Assembly (NCBI GenBank): GCA_913052635.1 | Contig: CAJXDE010000009.1 | Span: 1-38,935, forward strand | Direction: 5' to 3' | DNA length: 38,935 nt | DNA from: an uncultured Halieaceae bacterium | GTDB taxonomy: Bacteria; Pseudomonadota; Gammaproteobacteria; Pseudomonadales; Halieaceae | Part shown: one piece after another, positions 27,403 to 35,986 of the stretch | Numbering within the stretch: the first letter of the stretch is position 1 | Layout: each line of letters begins with the position of its first letter | Position numbers and translations under genes: made by a program | Notes under the pieces: model-generated | Database searches by the model: none | What the model was told of the DNA's origin: nothing | Seen by the model: the letters and a program-made list of their open reading frames with translations, nothing else

Positions 27403-29127
27403 ATGATTGTCCTTCGCTCCGCCTCCATCTCGCTCGCACTGCTTCTCGCAGGGTGCGCCACCTGGGCACCCGACCTGAGCGTCGAGGCGCCGGTGGCGCT
27501 CGACGAGATGGAGATCGCTGAGACACCTTTAGCCCAACCTGAGACGCCGATTCCGGATGAGAGCCTGCTACCACTGTTGCAGGCCGAATTCGCCTTACGC
27601 CAGCGCAATTTTGATCAGGGTCTCGCGTTGCTGGCCGAGCAGGCAGTCTTACTGGAAGACCCGGCGCTGGCGCGGCGCGCACTGCGACTGGCTGAGTTCG
27701 TCAACGACACAGATCAGGCCGCAATGATGGCGGTGCGATTGGTTGAACTCGAACCCGATGATGGCGCTGCCGCCGCCGCTGCCTCGGGTTGGCTCTCGAG
27801 AGCGGGACGTCATGTCGATGCCGTATATTACGCCAAGCTCGCCTTTGAGCTCGGGCATCCGGTCAACGTCGCGACCAATCTTGGCACCTACGACACGCTG
27901 GATGAGGGCAGTCAAGTAGCGATTGCCGAGGCGATCCGCGCTATCGCCGCGCAGTGGCCAGAGGATGATCAGGCAGCGATCGCAGCCTGCCTGTTGGCCC
28001 GACTTGAGAGCGATTTAAAACGGGCAGAGGCATTCATTTTGCCTGTGCTTGAGCGCTCACCAGAGGATGTTCGCGCTGTCATGCTCTGGACCCAACTCAT
28101 GCTGGACCAAGACGTCGACGATCCTTTTCAATTGCTCGCGACCACTGTATCGCGTTATCCCGACAATCAGGAACTGCGCCTGCAGTACGCCCGACTGCTC
28201 GGTTCAGAGGGGAACTACGCGGCTGCCCAAGCGCAGTTTGTGCGACTGCTCGAGCGCGATCCGGAAAACACCGAACTCCTGTCGACTGCTGCGCTACTCG
28301 ACTTTGAACTTGAGTATTTCGAGGAGGCGCTGAGTAAATTTCAGGAGCTGATCGCTCTGGGTGAGCGGCTTGATGAGGCCCACTACTATGTCGGCCGAAT
28401 CGAAATGGCGAACGACCGTTACCCCGAGGCCATCGCTGCTTTCGCGGCGGTGGGCCCCTCGCGGGAGTTTCGGGATGCCAAAGCTCTCGCCGTCCAGTTA
28501 CTTATCGACACTGCTTTCGCCAGCGATATCAAAACGTTCTTCGACGATCAGCGGCGCGCTTACCCGAGTGCCGCGGAGCAGCTGTTTTTGCTCGAAGCCG
28601 ACTCACTGCGAGACTGGTCTGGCGAATCCCTCAAAGCCTATGACCGTGGCCTGATCGCTTTTCCGCAGTCATTCTCTCTCCTGTATGGCCGTGCGATGGT
28701 GCACGAATCCGAAGGCCAACTGGGCGAGATGGAAAACGACCTACGCAGCATTCTCGCGCAGGACCCCAACCACGCAGCCACGCTAAATGCCCTGGGCTAC
28801 ACGCTGACCAACCACACACAGCGTTATGAAGAAGCCGCTGATCTGATTGAGCGCGCGCTCGCGCTGTCACCCGGTGATCCCGCCATCCTCGACAGTCTGG
28901 GGTGGGTGTATTACAAGCTAGGTCAGTACAGCGAGTCCGAGGCGCTGCTACGCGAGGCACACAACGCCTTCCCAGACCCGGAAGTCGCGGCTCACCTCGG
29001 AGAGCTATTGTGGGTCCAGGGGAGGCAATTCGAGGCGCGAGACGTGTGGCGCGACGGATTGAGTCGGGTGCCCAACCATCCCATCATCGTCGAGACGGTG
29101 AAACGGCTGGGCGCTGAACTACCGTGA
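27403..29127 (+). CDS. TPR-repeat lipoprotein upstream of lolB
   Basis: The 574-residue protein has a lipoprotein signal peptide with lipobox LLAGC (cysteine at about residue 18), followed by an acidic linker and then helical tetratricopeptide-like repeats over most of its length. The clearest copies are near residues 255-345 and 450-565 (ALGYTLTNHTQRYEEAADLIERALALSPGDP, then DSLGWVYYKLGQYSESEALLREAH). It is probably anchored to the periplasmic face of the outer membrane, since D or N is not at position +2 (it is A). A TPR gene at this position, divergent from hemA and upstream of lolB, is conserved in Pseudomonas-type genomes, but its function is not established. A scaffold role in envelope assembly is an inference. 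Confidence 0.85.
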   Translation: MIVLRSASISLALLLAGCATWAPDLSVEAPVALDEMEIAETPLAQPETPIPDESLLPLLQAEFALRQRNFDQGLALLAEQAVLLEDPALARRALRLAEFVNDTDQAAMMAVRLVELEPDDGAAAAAASGWLSRAGRHVDAVYYAKLAFELGHPVNVATNLGTYDTLDEGSQVAIAEAIRAIAAQWPEDDQAAIAACLLARLESDLKRAEAFILPVLERSPEDVRAVMLWTQLMLDQDVDDPFQLLATTVSRYPDNQELRLQYARLLGSEGNYAAAQAQFVRLLERDPENTELLSTAALLDFELEYFEEALSKFQELIALGERLDEAHYYVGRIEMANDRYPEAIAAFAAVGPSREFRDAKALAVQLLIDTAFASDIKTFFDDQRRAYPSAAEQLFLLEADSLRDWSGESLKAYDRGLIAFPQSFSLLYGRAMVHESEGQLGEMENDLRSILAQDPNHAATLNALGYTLTNHTQRYEEAADLIERALALSPGDPAILDSLGWVYYKLGQYSESEALLREAHNAFPDPEVAAHLGELLWVQGRQFEARDVWRDGLSRVPNHPIIVETVKRLGAELP

Positions 29128-29702
29128 TCCAACGTCTGAGCTCAACAGGTCGAGGCCGCTACGTCACGGCTTGGCTCTGGATTGGTTTGACCGCGCTAAT
29201 TTCCACAGGCTGCGCAAGATTCGACCCGAAGAGCGAGGAGCCTGTTGAGGCGCTTTCAAGGGCGCCCAATGATCTTGTCGATTGGACAGCAAAAGGGAAA
29301 GCCTCTTTTACCTACCAAGGCGTCACGGAGGCCGCGCGCTTTTATTGGGCCCGGAACACGCTACAGGATGATGCCATCACCTTGTCGGGCCCGTTCTCGA
29401 TGAACCGCCAGACAATAGAACGCCGGGATGACCAACTCATATGGCGCGACGGGGACCAGATTCGACCACTGTCTGACTTGGGCCCTGATTCACCCGCCCT
29501 CACCGCCCTGACCGCCATCCCGCCAGAAGCGCTGGGGCGTTGGTTACTGGGTGATCAATCTGACTCATTGGCATGGGAAGTCGACGTGAGTGAATGGCGG
29601 GCAGCTCCTCCCTGGCAAGCGCCCTCGCGGGTTACAATTAGCGGCAGCGGCATCGAAATTAAGGTCATTATCTCGCGATGGGAATTCAGTCCGGCACCAT
29701 AA
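29124..29702 (+). CDS. lolB: Outer-membrane lipoprotein receptor LolB
   Basis: Receives lipoproteins from the periplasmic chaperone LolA and inserts them in the outer membrane. It is itself a lipoprotein. The 192-residue protein has a signal segment (VTAWLWIGLTALI) ending in the lipobox ISTGC near residue 30. The mature part contains the LolB pattern WTAKGKASFTYQGVTEAARFYW and the GPFSMNRQTIERRDDQLIW strands. The start is a GTG overlapping the TPR gene stop (GTGA). The 3' end overlaps ispE by 25 bp, a larger overlap than elsewhere in this operon. Confidence 0.92.
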   Translation: MIQRLSSTGRGRYVTAWLWIGLTALISTGCARFDPKSEEPVEALSRAPNDLVDWTAKGKASFTYQGVTEAARFYWARNTLQDDAITLSGPFSMNRQTIERRDDQLIWRDGDQIRPLSDLGPDSPALTALTAIPPEALGRWLLGDQSDSLAWEVDVSEWRAAPPWQAPSRVTISGSGIEIKVIISRWEFSPAP

Positions 29703-30529
29703 CTGCGATTGAGGCCTGCTCTCCCGCGAAGCTCAATTTATTTCTCCACGTGACCGGGCGCCGCCCCGACGGTTATCACTCGCTTCAGACGGTCTTTCAG
29801 TTACTCAACTGGGGTGACGACATGCGTTTTGAGGTCCGCACCGAGCCGGGCGTGACGCTGTCGGGTGATACGGACGATATTGCGCCCGAGCAAAACCTGA
29901 TTCTTCAGGCAGCCCAAGCCCTCGGGCAAACCGACCGCGGCGCTCATATCCATATTCGCAAACGCATTCCAAGAGGCGGTGGGTTGGGCGGGGGCAGCTC
30001 CAACGCGGCGACCACCTTGCTGGCCCTCAATCAAGTGTGGGACCTGGGGTTCGAGCAGGATGCTTTGCAACGTTTGGCAACACCGCTGGGCGCCGACGTC
30101 CCGGTCTTTGTGATGGGCCAGAGTGCTTGGGCAGAAGGGATTGGTGGGGTGCTTTCCGCCCTCGCTTTACCCAAGCGATGGTTTGTCATTGCGCAGCCGG
30201 ATTGCATCGTAAGTACTGCCGAAATCTTCGACGATCCCGCGTTGACACGTCACACCCCGCCCATTACAGTGCAGGCCTTTTTTTCAGGGGCGGGCCACAA
30301 TGATCTGCAGGGCGTGGTGTTGCCGCGTTACCCTAAGGTTCAGCAAGCGTGGGAATGGCTCAATCAGCACTCCCCGACGGCAAGAATGACTGGCAGCGGC
30401 GCCTGCGTTTTTGCCGCGCTGGAGACAGAGGAATCAGCACGCCAAATTGCGGCCGAGGCCCCGGACGGGCTGACTGTTGTGGTGGCCGAGGGCGTGGACC
30501 GACTCCCCGAAATGCGGGTAGTTGGATAA
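29678..30529 (+). CDS. ispE: 4-diphosphocytidyl-2-C-methyl-D-erythritol kinase IspE
   Basis: GHMP-family kinase that phosphorylates CDP-methylerythritol in the MEP isoprenoid pathway. The 283-residue protein opens with SPAKLNLFLHVTGRRPDGYHSLQTVFQLL, has the ATP-binding PRGGGLGGGSSNAA motif near residues 98-111, and the late GHMP motif ARMTGSGACVFA. These are all diagnostic. The ATG lies 25 bp inside lolB. The stop is only 9 bp before tRNA-Gln. Confidence 0.96.
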   Translation: MGIQSGTITAIEACSPAKLNLFLHVTGRRPDGYHSLQTVFQLLNWGDDMRFEVRTEPGVTLSGDTDDIAPEQNLILQAAQALGQTDRGAHIHIRKRIPRGGGLGGGSSNAATTLLALNQVWDLGFEQDALQRLATPLGADVPVFVMGQSAWAEGIGGVLSALALPKRWFVIAQPDCIVSTAEIFDDPALTRHTPPITVQAFFSGAGHNDLQGVVLPRYPKVQQAWEWLNQHSPTARMTGSGACVFAALETEESARQIAAEAPDGLTVVVAEGVDRLPEMRVVG

Positions 30530-30538
30530 AGGGTTTGT

Positions 30539-30613
30539 TGGGGCGTCGCCAAGTGGCAAGGCAGCGGGTTTTGATCCCGCCATTCGGAGGTTCGAATCCT
30601 CCCGCCCCAGCCA
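30539..30613 (+). tRNA. tRNA-Gln (anticodon TTG)
   Basis: A 75-nt cloverleaf including an encoded CCA. The acceptor arms are TGGGGCG and CGCCCCA with discriminator G. The anticodon stem GCGGG/CCCGC encloses loop TTTTGAT, giving anticodon TTG. The T arm is GGAGG-TTCGAAT-CCTCC. U1-A72 is typical of tRNA-Gln. It lies 9 bp after ispE and 24 bp before prs with no promoter or terminator between, so it must be cut out of the operon transcript. Confidence 0.97.
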
Positions 30614-30637
30614 TCTTTCATAGGGTGAGGGAAAAGA

Positions 30638-31591
30638 ATGTCATCAAAAATGATGGTGTTTACAGGCAACGCCAACCCTGCGCTCGCGCGCAAGGTTGCG
30701 GACCGGCTTTACCTTGCGATAGGCAGCGCGGCGGTTAGCAAATTCTCTGATGGTGAGATCACCGTTGAGCTGAACGAGAACGTGCGCGGCAAAGACGTGT
30801 TCGTATTGCAAAGCACCTGTCACCCCACCAACGACAATATCATCGAGCTATTGCTCATCATCGACGCCCTGCGCCGCGCCTCAGCGGGTCGCATCACGGC
30901 TGTTGTACCTTACTTTGGCTATGCCCGTCAGGACCGACGCGTCCGCTCTGCTCGAGTGCCAATTTCCGCCAAAGTGGTCGCGGATACCATGGTGGGCGTG
31001 GGTGTAGACCGGGTACTCACCGTCGACCTGCACGCCGAGCAGATTCAGGGCTTCTTTACCGTACCGGTAGACAACGTCTACGCCTCATCGATTCTCAACG
31101 CCGATATTGTGCGCTGCGATTACGAGAACCTCATCGTCGTGTCGCCTGATATTGGCGGCGTGGTGAGAGCTCGGGCGATCGCAAAACAGTTGGACGATGC
31201 CGACCTGGCCATCATCGACAAGCGGCGTCCGCGCGCCAACGAAGCGGAAGTCATGAATCTGATTGGAGACGTAGAAGGCCGAACTGCCATTCTGGTCGAC
31301 GACATGGTCGACACAGCAGGCACCTTATGCACTGCGGCCAACGCGCTCAAAGAACGTGGGGCATTAAAGGTGGTGTCTTATTGCACCCATGCCGTTTTAT
31401 CGGGCAAGGCCCTGGAGAACATCAGGAATTCGCAGCTCGACGAATTGGTCGTCACAGACACAATCCCACTGTCGAGTGAGGCGCAGGCCGTTGGCAAGAT
31501 CCGGCAGCTGACGATCGCTGATTTACTGGCGGAGTCAATTCGTCGAGTCAGCAACGAAGAATCCATTAGCGCACTGTTTGATTTGTCTTAA
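30638..31591 (+). CDS. prs: Ribose-phosphate pyrophosphokinase (PRPP synthase)
   Basis: Makes PRPP from ribose 5-phosphate and ATP for nucleotide, histidine and tryptophan synthesis. The 317-residue protein contains [20 protein letters not shown], the catalytic flexible-loop region [27 protein letters not shown], the metal/PRPP-associated [11 protein letters not shown], and the ribose-phosphate-binding loop [11 protein letters not shown] near residue 222. This is a class I Prs of typical length. GAGGG lies before the ATG. It follows tRNA-Gln by 24 bp and precedes rplY. Confidence 0.97.
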   Translation: MSSKMMVFTGNANPALARKVADRLYLAIGSAAVSKFSDGEITVELNENVRGKDVFVLQSTCHPTNDNIIELLLIIDALRRASAGRITAVVPYFGYARQDRRVRSARVPISAKVVADTMVGVGVDRVLTVDLHAEQIQGFFTVPVDNVYASSILNADIVRCDYENLIVVSPDIGGVVRARAIAKQLDDADLAIIDKRRPRANEAEVMNLIGDVEGRTAILVDDMVDTAGTLCTAANALKERGALKVVSYCTHAVLSGKALENIRNSQLDELVVTDTIPLSSEAQAVGKIRQLTIADLLAESIRRVSNEESISALFDLS

Positions 31592-31608
31592 GCAGTGTTT
31601 TACCCACC

Positions 31609-31639
31609 CACCACCACGTCGGTCGCAGACAAGGTGGTG
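31609..31639 (+). promoter_or_regulatory. Hairpin in the rplY leader
   Basis: CACCACC (31609-31615) is complementary to GGTGGTG (31633-31639), with a 17-base loop. The right arm ends a few bases before the rplY Shine-Dalgarno AAAGGAG. There is no following T run, so it is not a typical terminator. A translational control element is possible because ribosomal protein genes are often autoregulated, but no mimic of the 5S rRNA target was recognised. Confidence 0.35.
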
Positions 31640-31658
31640 CTAAAAAAGGAGCCAGACC

Positions 31659-32351
31659 ATGGCTGACTTTATTGTTGTTGCAGAGGCGCGAGCCGACGCG
31701 GGGAAAGGTGCGAGCCGCCGCCTGCGTCGTCTCGAGGGGAAACTGCCCGCCGTCATTTATGGGGCGAATAAGCCCGCGCAGAGCTTGACGCTGATCCGCA
31801 AGGATTTCGAGCATATGTTGGAAAACGAAGCCTGCTTCAGTTCCATTCTCGAAGTTCAGGTCGGTGGTGAATCTGAAAACGCCATCATTAAGGATATCCA
31901 GCGTCACCCCGCAAAAGGCTTTCCCATGCACGCCGACTTCCTTCGCATCCGCATGGATCAGGCGATTAAGGTGAATGTGCCCCTGCACTTTATTAACGAA
32001 GAGCAGTGCGCTGGCGTCAAACTTGAAGGTGGCATGATTCAGAAGCAGGCAACGGATATCGAAATTCAGTGTCTGCCCAAGGATCTTCCGGAATATCTCG
32101 AAGTCGATATGCTCGAGGTCGAAATGGGTCAGATCGTCCACTTGTCTGACATCACGCTTCCCGAAGGCGTCACCTCTACCGCGCTGGAACAAGGTGAAGA
32201 GTATGACCTCACTATTGCCTCTGTTGTTGCGCCAAGAGCCGCGAAAGAGGTCGAAGATGTTGAAGCGGATGGCGAGACCGGTGGTGAAGCGGAAGGTGAT
32301 GGCGTTGAGGCGGCATCCTCTGATGACACCGGAGACGGCAGCGAGGACTGA
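31659..32351 (+). CDS. rplY: 50S ribosomal protein L25, general stress protein Ctc type
   Basis: Binds loop E of 5S rRNA in the central protuberance. At 230 residues it is the long two-domain Ctc/TL5 form. The L25 domain covers about residues 1-95 (EARADAGKGASRRLRRLEGKLPAVIYGANKPAQSL), and a C-terminal beta domain covers about 100-190 (INEEQCAGVKLEGGMIQKQATDIEIQCLPKDLPEYLEVDM). A strongly acidic, low-complexity tail follows (about 195-230). AAAGGAG gives a strong ribosome-binding site. Gene order prs-rplY-pth-ychF is conserved. Confidence 0.96.
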   Translation: MADFIVVAEARADAGKGASRRLRRLEGKLPAVIYGANKPAQSLTLIRKDFEHMLENEACFSSILEVQVGGESENAIIKDIQRHPAKGFPMHADFLRIRMDQAIKVNVPLHFINEEQCAGVKLEGGMIQKQATDIEIQCLPKDLPEYLEVDMLEVEMGQIVHLSDITLPEGVTSTALEQGEEYDLTIASVVAPRAAKEVEDVEADGETGGEAEGDGVEAASSDDTGDGSED

Positions 32352-32358
32352 TTAAGCC

Positions 32359-32967
32359 TTGTCTGCCATCCGACTCATCGTCGGGCTCGGCAATCCCGGC
32401 ACGCAATACGAAGGCACTCGGCATAATGCCGGCGCCTTTTTTGTGCGCCGTCTTGCCACACAATTCGGGTTAACGCTAGCCGCGGACCGCAACGCAGTGG
32501 GCGAGTCAGCGCGAGGCACTGTCGCTGGACACGACCTGCGGCTGCTGATTCCCGAAACCTTTATGAACGAAAGTGGCCGATCGGTAGCCGCCATGGCGCG
32601 CTACTACCGCATCGAGACCGATGCAATTCTGATCGCCCACGACGAGCTCGATATTCCGCCTGGTGAGTCCCGATTCAAGTACGACGGCGGCCACGGTGGG
32701 CATAACGGTCTCAGGGATATCATCCCTGCACTGGGAGGTCACCGTGACTTCTGGCGATTGCGCATTGGCATCGGCCACCCGGGCTCAGCCAAAAAAGTGT
32801 CTGACTGGGTACTGAGCAAGGCCTCCACCGCTGATCAGGCCGCCATTGAGGCCAGCACTGAAGCAGCCATCAGTGCACTACCAATGTTGCTAGACGGTGA
32901 AGACGTAAAAGCCATGACAGCGCTGCACAGCGAGAGCTATGCCGCCCAGCCATCTCAAGAGGAATAA
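32359..32967 (+). CDS. pth: Peptidyl-tRNA hydrolase
   Basis: Recycles peptidyl-tRNA that drops off the ribosome. The 202-residue protein begins [22 protein letters not shown], with the catalytic histidine at about residue 22 and conserved asparagine at 23. It then shows [40 protein letters not shown] and RIGIGHPG, all hallmark segments. The start is a TTG, 7 bp after the rplY stop. No alternative ATG or GTG would keep the LIVGLGNPG strand. A weak GAGGA lies 12 bases upstream. Confidence 0.96.
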   Translation: MSAIRLIVGLGNPGTQYEGTRHNAGAFFVRRLATQFGLTLAADRNAVGESARGTVAGHDLRLLIPETFMNESGRSVAAMARYYRIETDAILIAHDELDIPPGESRFKYDGGHGGHNGLRDIIPALGGHRDFWRLRIGIGHPGSAKKVSDWVLSKASTADQAAIEASTEAAISALPMLLDGEDVKAMTALHSESYAAQPSQEE

Positions 32968-32972
32968 TTGGC

Positions 32973-34067
32973 ATGGGAATTCAATGTGGCATCGTCGGTT
33001 TACCCAACGTGGGTAAATCCACTTTGTTTAATGCGCTCACGCAAGCGGGTATCGACGCGGAGAATTTCCCGTTTTGCACCATCGAACCCAACACAGGCGT
33101 TGTGCCCATCCCGGACTCAAGGCAGGGGCAAATTGCTGAACTGGTATCTCCCGAGCGGAACATTCCCGCCACCATGGAATTTGTGGATATCGCCGGATTG
33201 GTAGCGGGCGCCTCGAAGGGCGAAGGTCTCGGCAATCAATTTCTGGCAAATATTCGGGAAACCGATGCGATCGCCCATGTCGTGCGCTGCTTCGAGGATC
33301 CCAACGTCATTCATGTAGCCAACAAAATTGACCCGCTGGCGGACATTGAGACGATCAACACAGAGCTTGCTCTGGCAGATTTGGAGTCCTGTGAGAAGCA
33401 GCTCTCCAAAGTGGTGCGCACAGCCAAGAGCGGCGACAAGGAAGCGGTCGCACTGAAGGCACTCCTTGAGGACAAGCTGTTACCCCAGTTGAACGAAGCG
33501 CAGCCGGCTCGCGCGCTGACGCTCGATGACAATGACTGGGCTCGCGTAAAAACCTTGCACTTATTAACCACCAAGCCGACGATGTATATCGCCAACGTGG
33601 CGGAGGATGGCTTCGAGGGTAACCCTCACCTGGAAGCTGTCAGGGCTCACGCCGCCGCAGAGAATGCAGGCGTCGTAGTGATCTGTAACAAGCTCGAATC
33701 CGAGATCATCGAGCTGGATGATGAAGAAAAAATCGACTTCCTCGCCGAGATGGGCATGGAAGAACCGGGGCTCAATCGGGTCATTCGTGCTGGCTACGAG
33801 TTACTCAACCTACAAACCTACTTCACCGCAGGACCCAATGAAGTTCGCGCCTGGACTATCCGCGTGGGCTTCACCGCGCCGGAGGCCGCCGCGGTCATTC
33901 ATACCGACTTTCAGAAAGGCTTTATTCGCGCTGAGGTGATTAGCTTCGAGGACTACGTGACGCATCGGGGCGAACAGGGCGCCAAGGATGCCGGTCGCTG
34001 GAGACTGGAAGGCAAGGAATATGTCGTTGCGGATGGCGACGTTATCCACTTCCGCTTCAATGTCTGA
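32973..34067 (+). CDS. ychF: Redox-regulated ATPase YchF (Obg family)
   Basis: P-loop NTPase of the Obg group that prefers ATP and associates with ribosomes. In E. coli it is linked to the oxidative-stress response. The 364-residue protein has G1 GLPNVGKST at residues 9-17, the [21 protein letters not shown]3 region, NKLESE in place of the GTP-specific NKxD, and a C-terminal TGS domain (about 280-364, ending [11 protein letters not shown]). GAGGA lies before the ATG. It is the last gene of the prs-rplY-pth-ychF run and ends one base before the convergent carboxyltransferase gene. Confidence 0.97.
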   Translation: MGIQCGIVGLPNVGKSTLFNALTQAGIDAENFPFCTIEPNTGVVPIPDSRQGQIAELVSPERNIPATMEFVDIAGLVAGASKGEGLGNQFLANIRETDAIAHVVRCFEDPNVIHVANKIDPLADIETINTELALADLESCEKQLSKVVRTAKSGDKEAVALKALLEDKLLPQLNEAQPARALTLDDNDWARVKTLHLLTTKPTMYIANVAEDGFEGNPHLEAVRAHAAAENAGVVVICNKLESEIIELDDEEKIDFLAEMGMEEPGLNRVIRAGYELLNLQTYFTAGPNEVRAWTIRVGFTAPEAAAVIHTDFQKGFIRAEVISFEDYVTHRGEQGAKDAGRWRLEGKEYVVADGDVIHFRFNV

Positions 34068-34068
34068 C

Positions 34069-35589
34069 CTAGCTTGCGACAAGCGCGCGGCTAATCGCCG
34101 CCCGCGTCTCCTCGGGCTGAATCACCGCGTCAATCTCGAGATAACTGGCGGCCTCAACTGCACGCCCTTTGTCATACATCTCGGCGAGTAACTTGTCATA
34201 TAAGGCCTGGCGCGCTCCCTCATCAGGCGCCCCGGCAAGTTCCTGACGAAAGCCCAGATGAACGGCCCCCTCTAAACCCATGGCACCAAACTCACCCTGC
34301 GGCCAGCTCACGGCATAGCGCGGTACCTCGAAGGATCCGCCGGTCATCGCCATGGCGCCGAGCCCATAAGCACGGCGCAAAAAGATCGCGACAATAGGTT
34401 GGGTGAGCGTGGCGCCTGCAATAAAGAGATCCGACATCAACCTCGGTGCACCCCCGGCCTCGCTTTCAGGGCCAACCATAAATCCGGGCGTATCAATCAG
34501 AGACACCACTGGCAGGCGCCATCTTTCCGCCAGCTGGTAAAGGGCCGCCGCCTTGGTGGCAGACTCACCATCAATCGCGCCACCCAGATGACGACAGTCA
34601 CTCGCTAGTACTGCAACGGCACGACCCTCGACCCGGGAGAGACCTGTGATAATCGCGCGCCCCATGTCCGGTCGCGTCTCGATGAAAGACTCCGTATCGA
34701 AGAGATGTCGGATAATCTTGCGGACGTCGAAGGCATAGCGGCGATTAGTGGGCATCAGTGCGGCCAACTCTGACTGATCAGCTGCTTGCCAGTCCGCCAC
34801 TGAGCCCTGTACACAGGCGAGCACACGTTTCGCCATCAGTGTCGCCTCGGCCTCGTCGACGACCACAATATCCACCACCCCGTTTTCGCGATGCACTGAG
34901 ACCGGGCCAATGTCCTGCGGCTTCCAGCTACCGAGGCCACCGCCCTCGATCATTGCCGGCCCCGCCATACCAATACAGCTCGCCTCGGTGGCAATGCGAA
35001 GATCCGCAGCACCGAACAGCGCCGCGTTGCCGGCAAAGCAGTAGCCATGATTCACAGCTATGCGGGGTACCCGCCCTGCCAATGCCGCCCAACGATGAAA
35101 GGTGGGTACATTTAGCCCCGCCATCGACACCCACACATCGGTATCACCCGGTCGACCACCGCCGCCCTCGGTGTAAATCACGATGGGCAAGTCATCCTGC
35201 TCGGAGATCTCCAGCAGCCGATCAATTTTGCGATGATGGAAGTATCCCTGAGTGCCCGCTAGCACCGTGTAATCATTAATGATCAGCGCCGTTTGGCTCT
35301 GCTCAATGGGAAACAGCTCAGCGTTGACGGCGCCGACCGCCGTGATCACGGCATCCGCGGCGGTCTCTGCGTACAGCGCGTCACCCTCGCGCCGCGTCCG
35401 CTGGGCCGCAACCGCCAACTGACCGTACTCCGACACGGCGCCGCCATCGGTGAGATCAGCGAGGTTCTCCCGCGCAGTGCGCCCCCCACGGGCATGCCGC
35501 TTATCGACCGCCGCGGCGCGCGCCTCGTCAGTCGTCTTCGCAAGCCTGTTCTGTAACCCAGCGTAGGGGTCGTTTTGTTGGTCACTCAT
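34069..35589 (-). CDS. Stand-alone acyl-CoA carboxylase carboxyltransferase (beta-type) subunit
   Basis: Member of the carboxyl transferase family that moves CO2 from biotin to an acyl-CoA, as in the beta subunits of propionyl- or methylcrotonyl-CoA carboxylase. The 506-residue protein has both crotonase-fold halves. The N-terminal half contains GGGGRPGDTDVW and GYCFAGNAALFGAADLRIATEASCIGMAGPAMIEGGGLG. The C-terminal half contains RHLGGAIDGESATKAAALYQLAERWRLPVVSLIDTPGFMVG and AYGLGAMAMTGGSFEVPRYAVSWPQGEFGAMG. No biotin carboxylase or biotin carrier gene is adjacent, so its partner and substrate cannot be named. The ribosome-binding site is weak (AGAAAG). Confidence 0.85.
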   Translation of the reverse strand: MSDQQNDPYAGLQNRLAKTTDEARAAAVDKRHARGGRTARENLADLTDGGAVSEYGQLAVAAQRTRREGDALYAETAADAVITAVGAVNAELFPIEQSQTALIINDYTVLAGTQGYFHHRKIDRLLEISEQDDLPIVIYTEGGGGRPGDTDVWVSMAGLNVPTFHRWAALAGRVPRIAVNHGYCFAGNAALFGAADLRIATEASCIGMAGPAMIEGGGLGSWKPQDIGPVSVHRENGVVDIVVVDEAEATLMAKRVLACVQGSVADWQAADQSELAALMPTNRRYAFDVRKIIRHLFDTESFIETRPDMGRAIITGLSRVEGRAVAVLASDCRHLGGAIDGESATKAAALYQLAERWRLPVVSLIDTPGFMVGPESEAGGAPRLMSDLFIAGATLTQPIVAIFLRRAYGLGAMAMTGGSFEVPRYAVSWPQGEFGAMGLEGAVHLGFRQELAGAPDEGARQALYDKLLAEMYDKGRAVEAASYLEIDAVIQPEETRAAISRALVAS

Positions 35590-35620
35590 GGGGGGCTTTC
35601 TGTCCGGTTAGCGAGCGGCT

Positions 35621-35655
35621 CCAGTCAGCACGGGTGAGCTGAAAGGGCTGACTGG
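35621..35655. repeat. Perfect 9-bp inverted repeat between the carboxyltransferase gene and tRNA-Met
   Basis: CCAGTCAGC (35621-35629) and GCTGACTGG (35647-35655) are exact reverse complements separated by 17 bases. The right arm abuts the TTGACT -35 element of the tRNA-Met promoter. The left arm is 32 bp upstream of the carboxyltransferase ATG. No T run follows on either strand, so a divergent operator fits better than a terminator. Confidence 0.6.
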
Positions 35656-35684
35656 TTGACTTCAATCACGGAGTTTTGCAGAAT
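35656..35684 (+). promoter_or_regulatory. Sigma-70 promoter of tRNA-Met with GC-rich discriminator
   Basis: TTGACT (35656-35661) and CAGAAT (35679-35684) have the ideal 17-bp spacing. They are followed by CGCGCGCC, a GC-rich discriminator of the kind found at stringently controlled stable-RNA promoters. Transcription would begin near 35691, about 20 bp before the mature tRNA. Confidence 0.6.
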
Positions 35685-35710
35685 CGCGCGCCTCACAGAT
35701 TTCCTTATGT

Positions 35711-35787
35711 GGCTACGTAGCTCAGCTGGTTAGAGCACAGCATTCATAATGCTGGGGTCGGTGGTTCAAGTCCACCCGTAGCTACCA
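35711..35787 (+). tRNA. tRNA-Met elongator (anticodon CAT)
   Basis: A 77-nt cloverleaf with encoded CCA. The D arm is GCTCAGCTGGTTAGAGC. The anticodon stem CAGCA/TGCTG has loop TTCATAA, the T arm is GGTGG-TTCAAGT-CCACC, and the discriminator is A. Overall it matches elongator tRNA-Met rather than initiator or the lysidine tRNA-Ile2. The acceptor arms are GGCTACG and CGTAGCT, so the terminal 1-72 pair is a G-U wobble instead of G-C. Confidence 0.94.
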
Positions 35788-35820
35788 TCCCTCCTCACTT
35801 TACCCGTTACGATTTGCCGT

Positions 35821-35835
35821 TAGACGTATCGTCTA
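35821..35835. repeat. Perfect short palindrome TAGACG-TAT-CGTCTA
   Basis: Six-base arms with a three-base centre lie in the 199-bp gap between tRNA-Met and the molybdopterin gene. No T run follows in either direction, so a classical intrinsic terminator is not supported. It could be a 3' processing or termination hairpin for the tRNA transcript, or a protein-binding site. The rest of this gap shows no gene that I can support. Confidence 0.5.
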
Positions 35836-35986
35836 GAGTTGCCTTGCGTTTATTGGGTAACAAGATTCGCTTCACGAGGCCATCCACTCCCGTTTCACGA
35901 CAAGTGAACAGCTTCGACGCCAGCCAGCCGAATAACTGAGCTTTGGTCTCCAGATAACGTTGTTTTAACTCTGAACGTTGAGTCAC

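Noticed and set aside
31566-32192. 208-residue minus-strand ORF opposite rplY
   Set aside because: Antisense to L25 and crosses its leader. Shadow ORF.
35788-35986. Small gene between tRNA-Met and the AHy-like gene
   Set aside because: No frame with a ribosome-binding site and recognisable sequence was found. Only a short palindrome is supported there.
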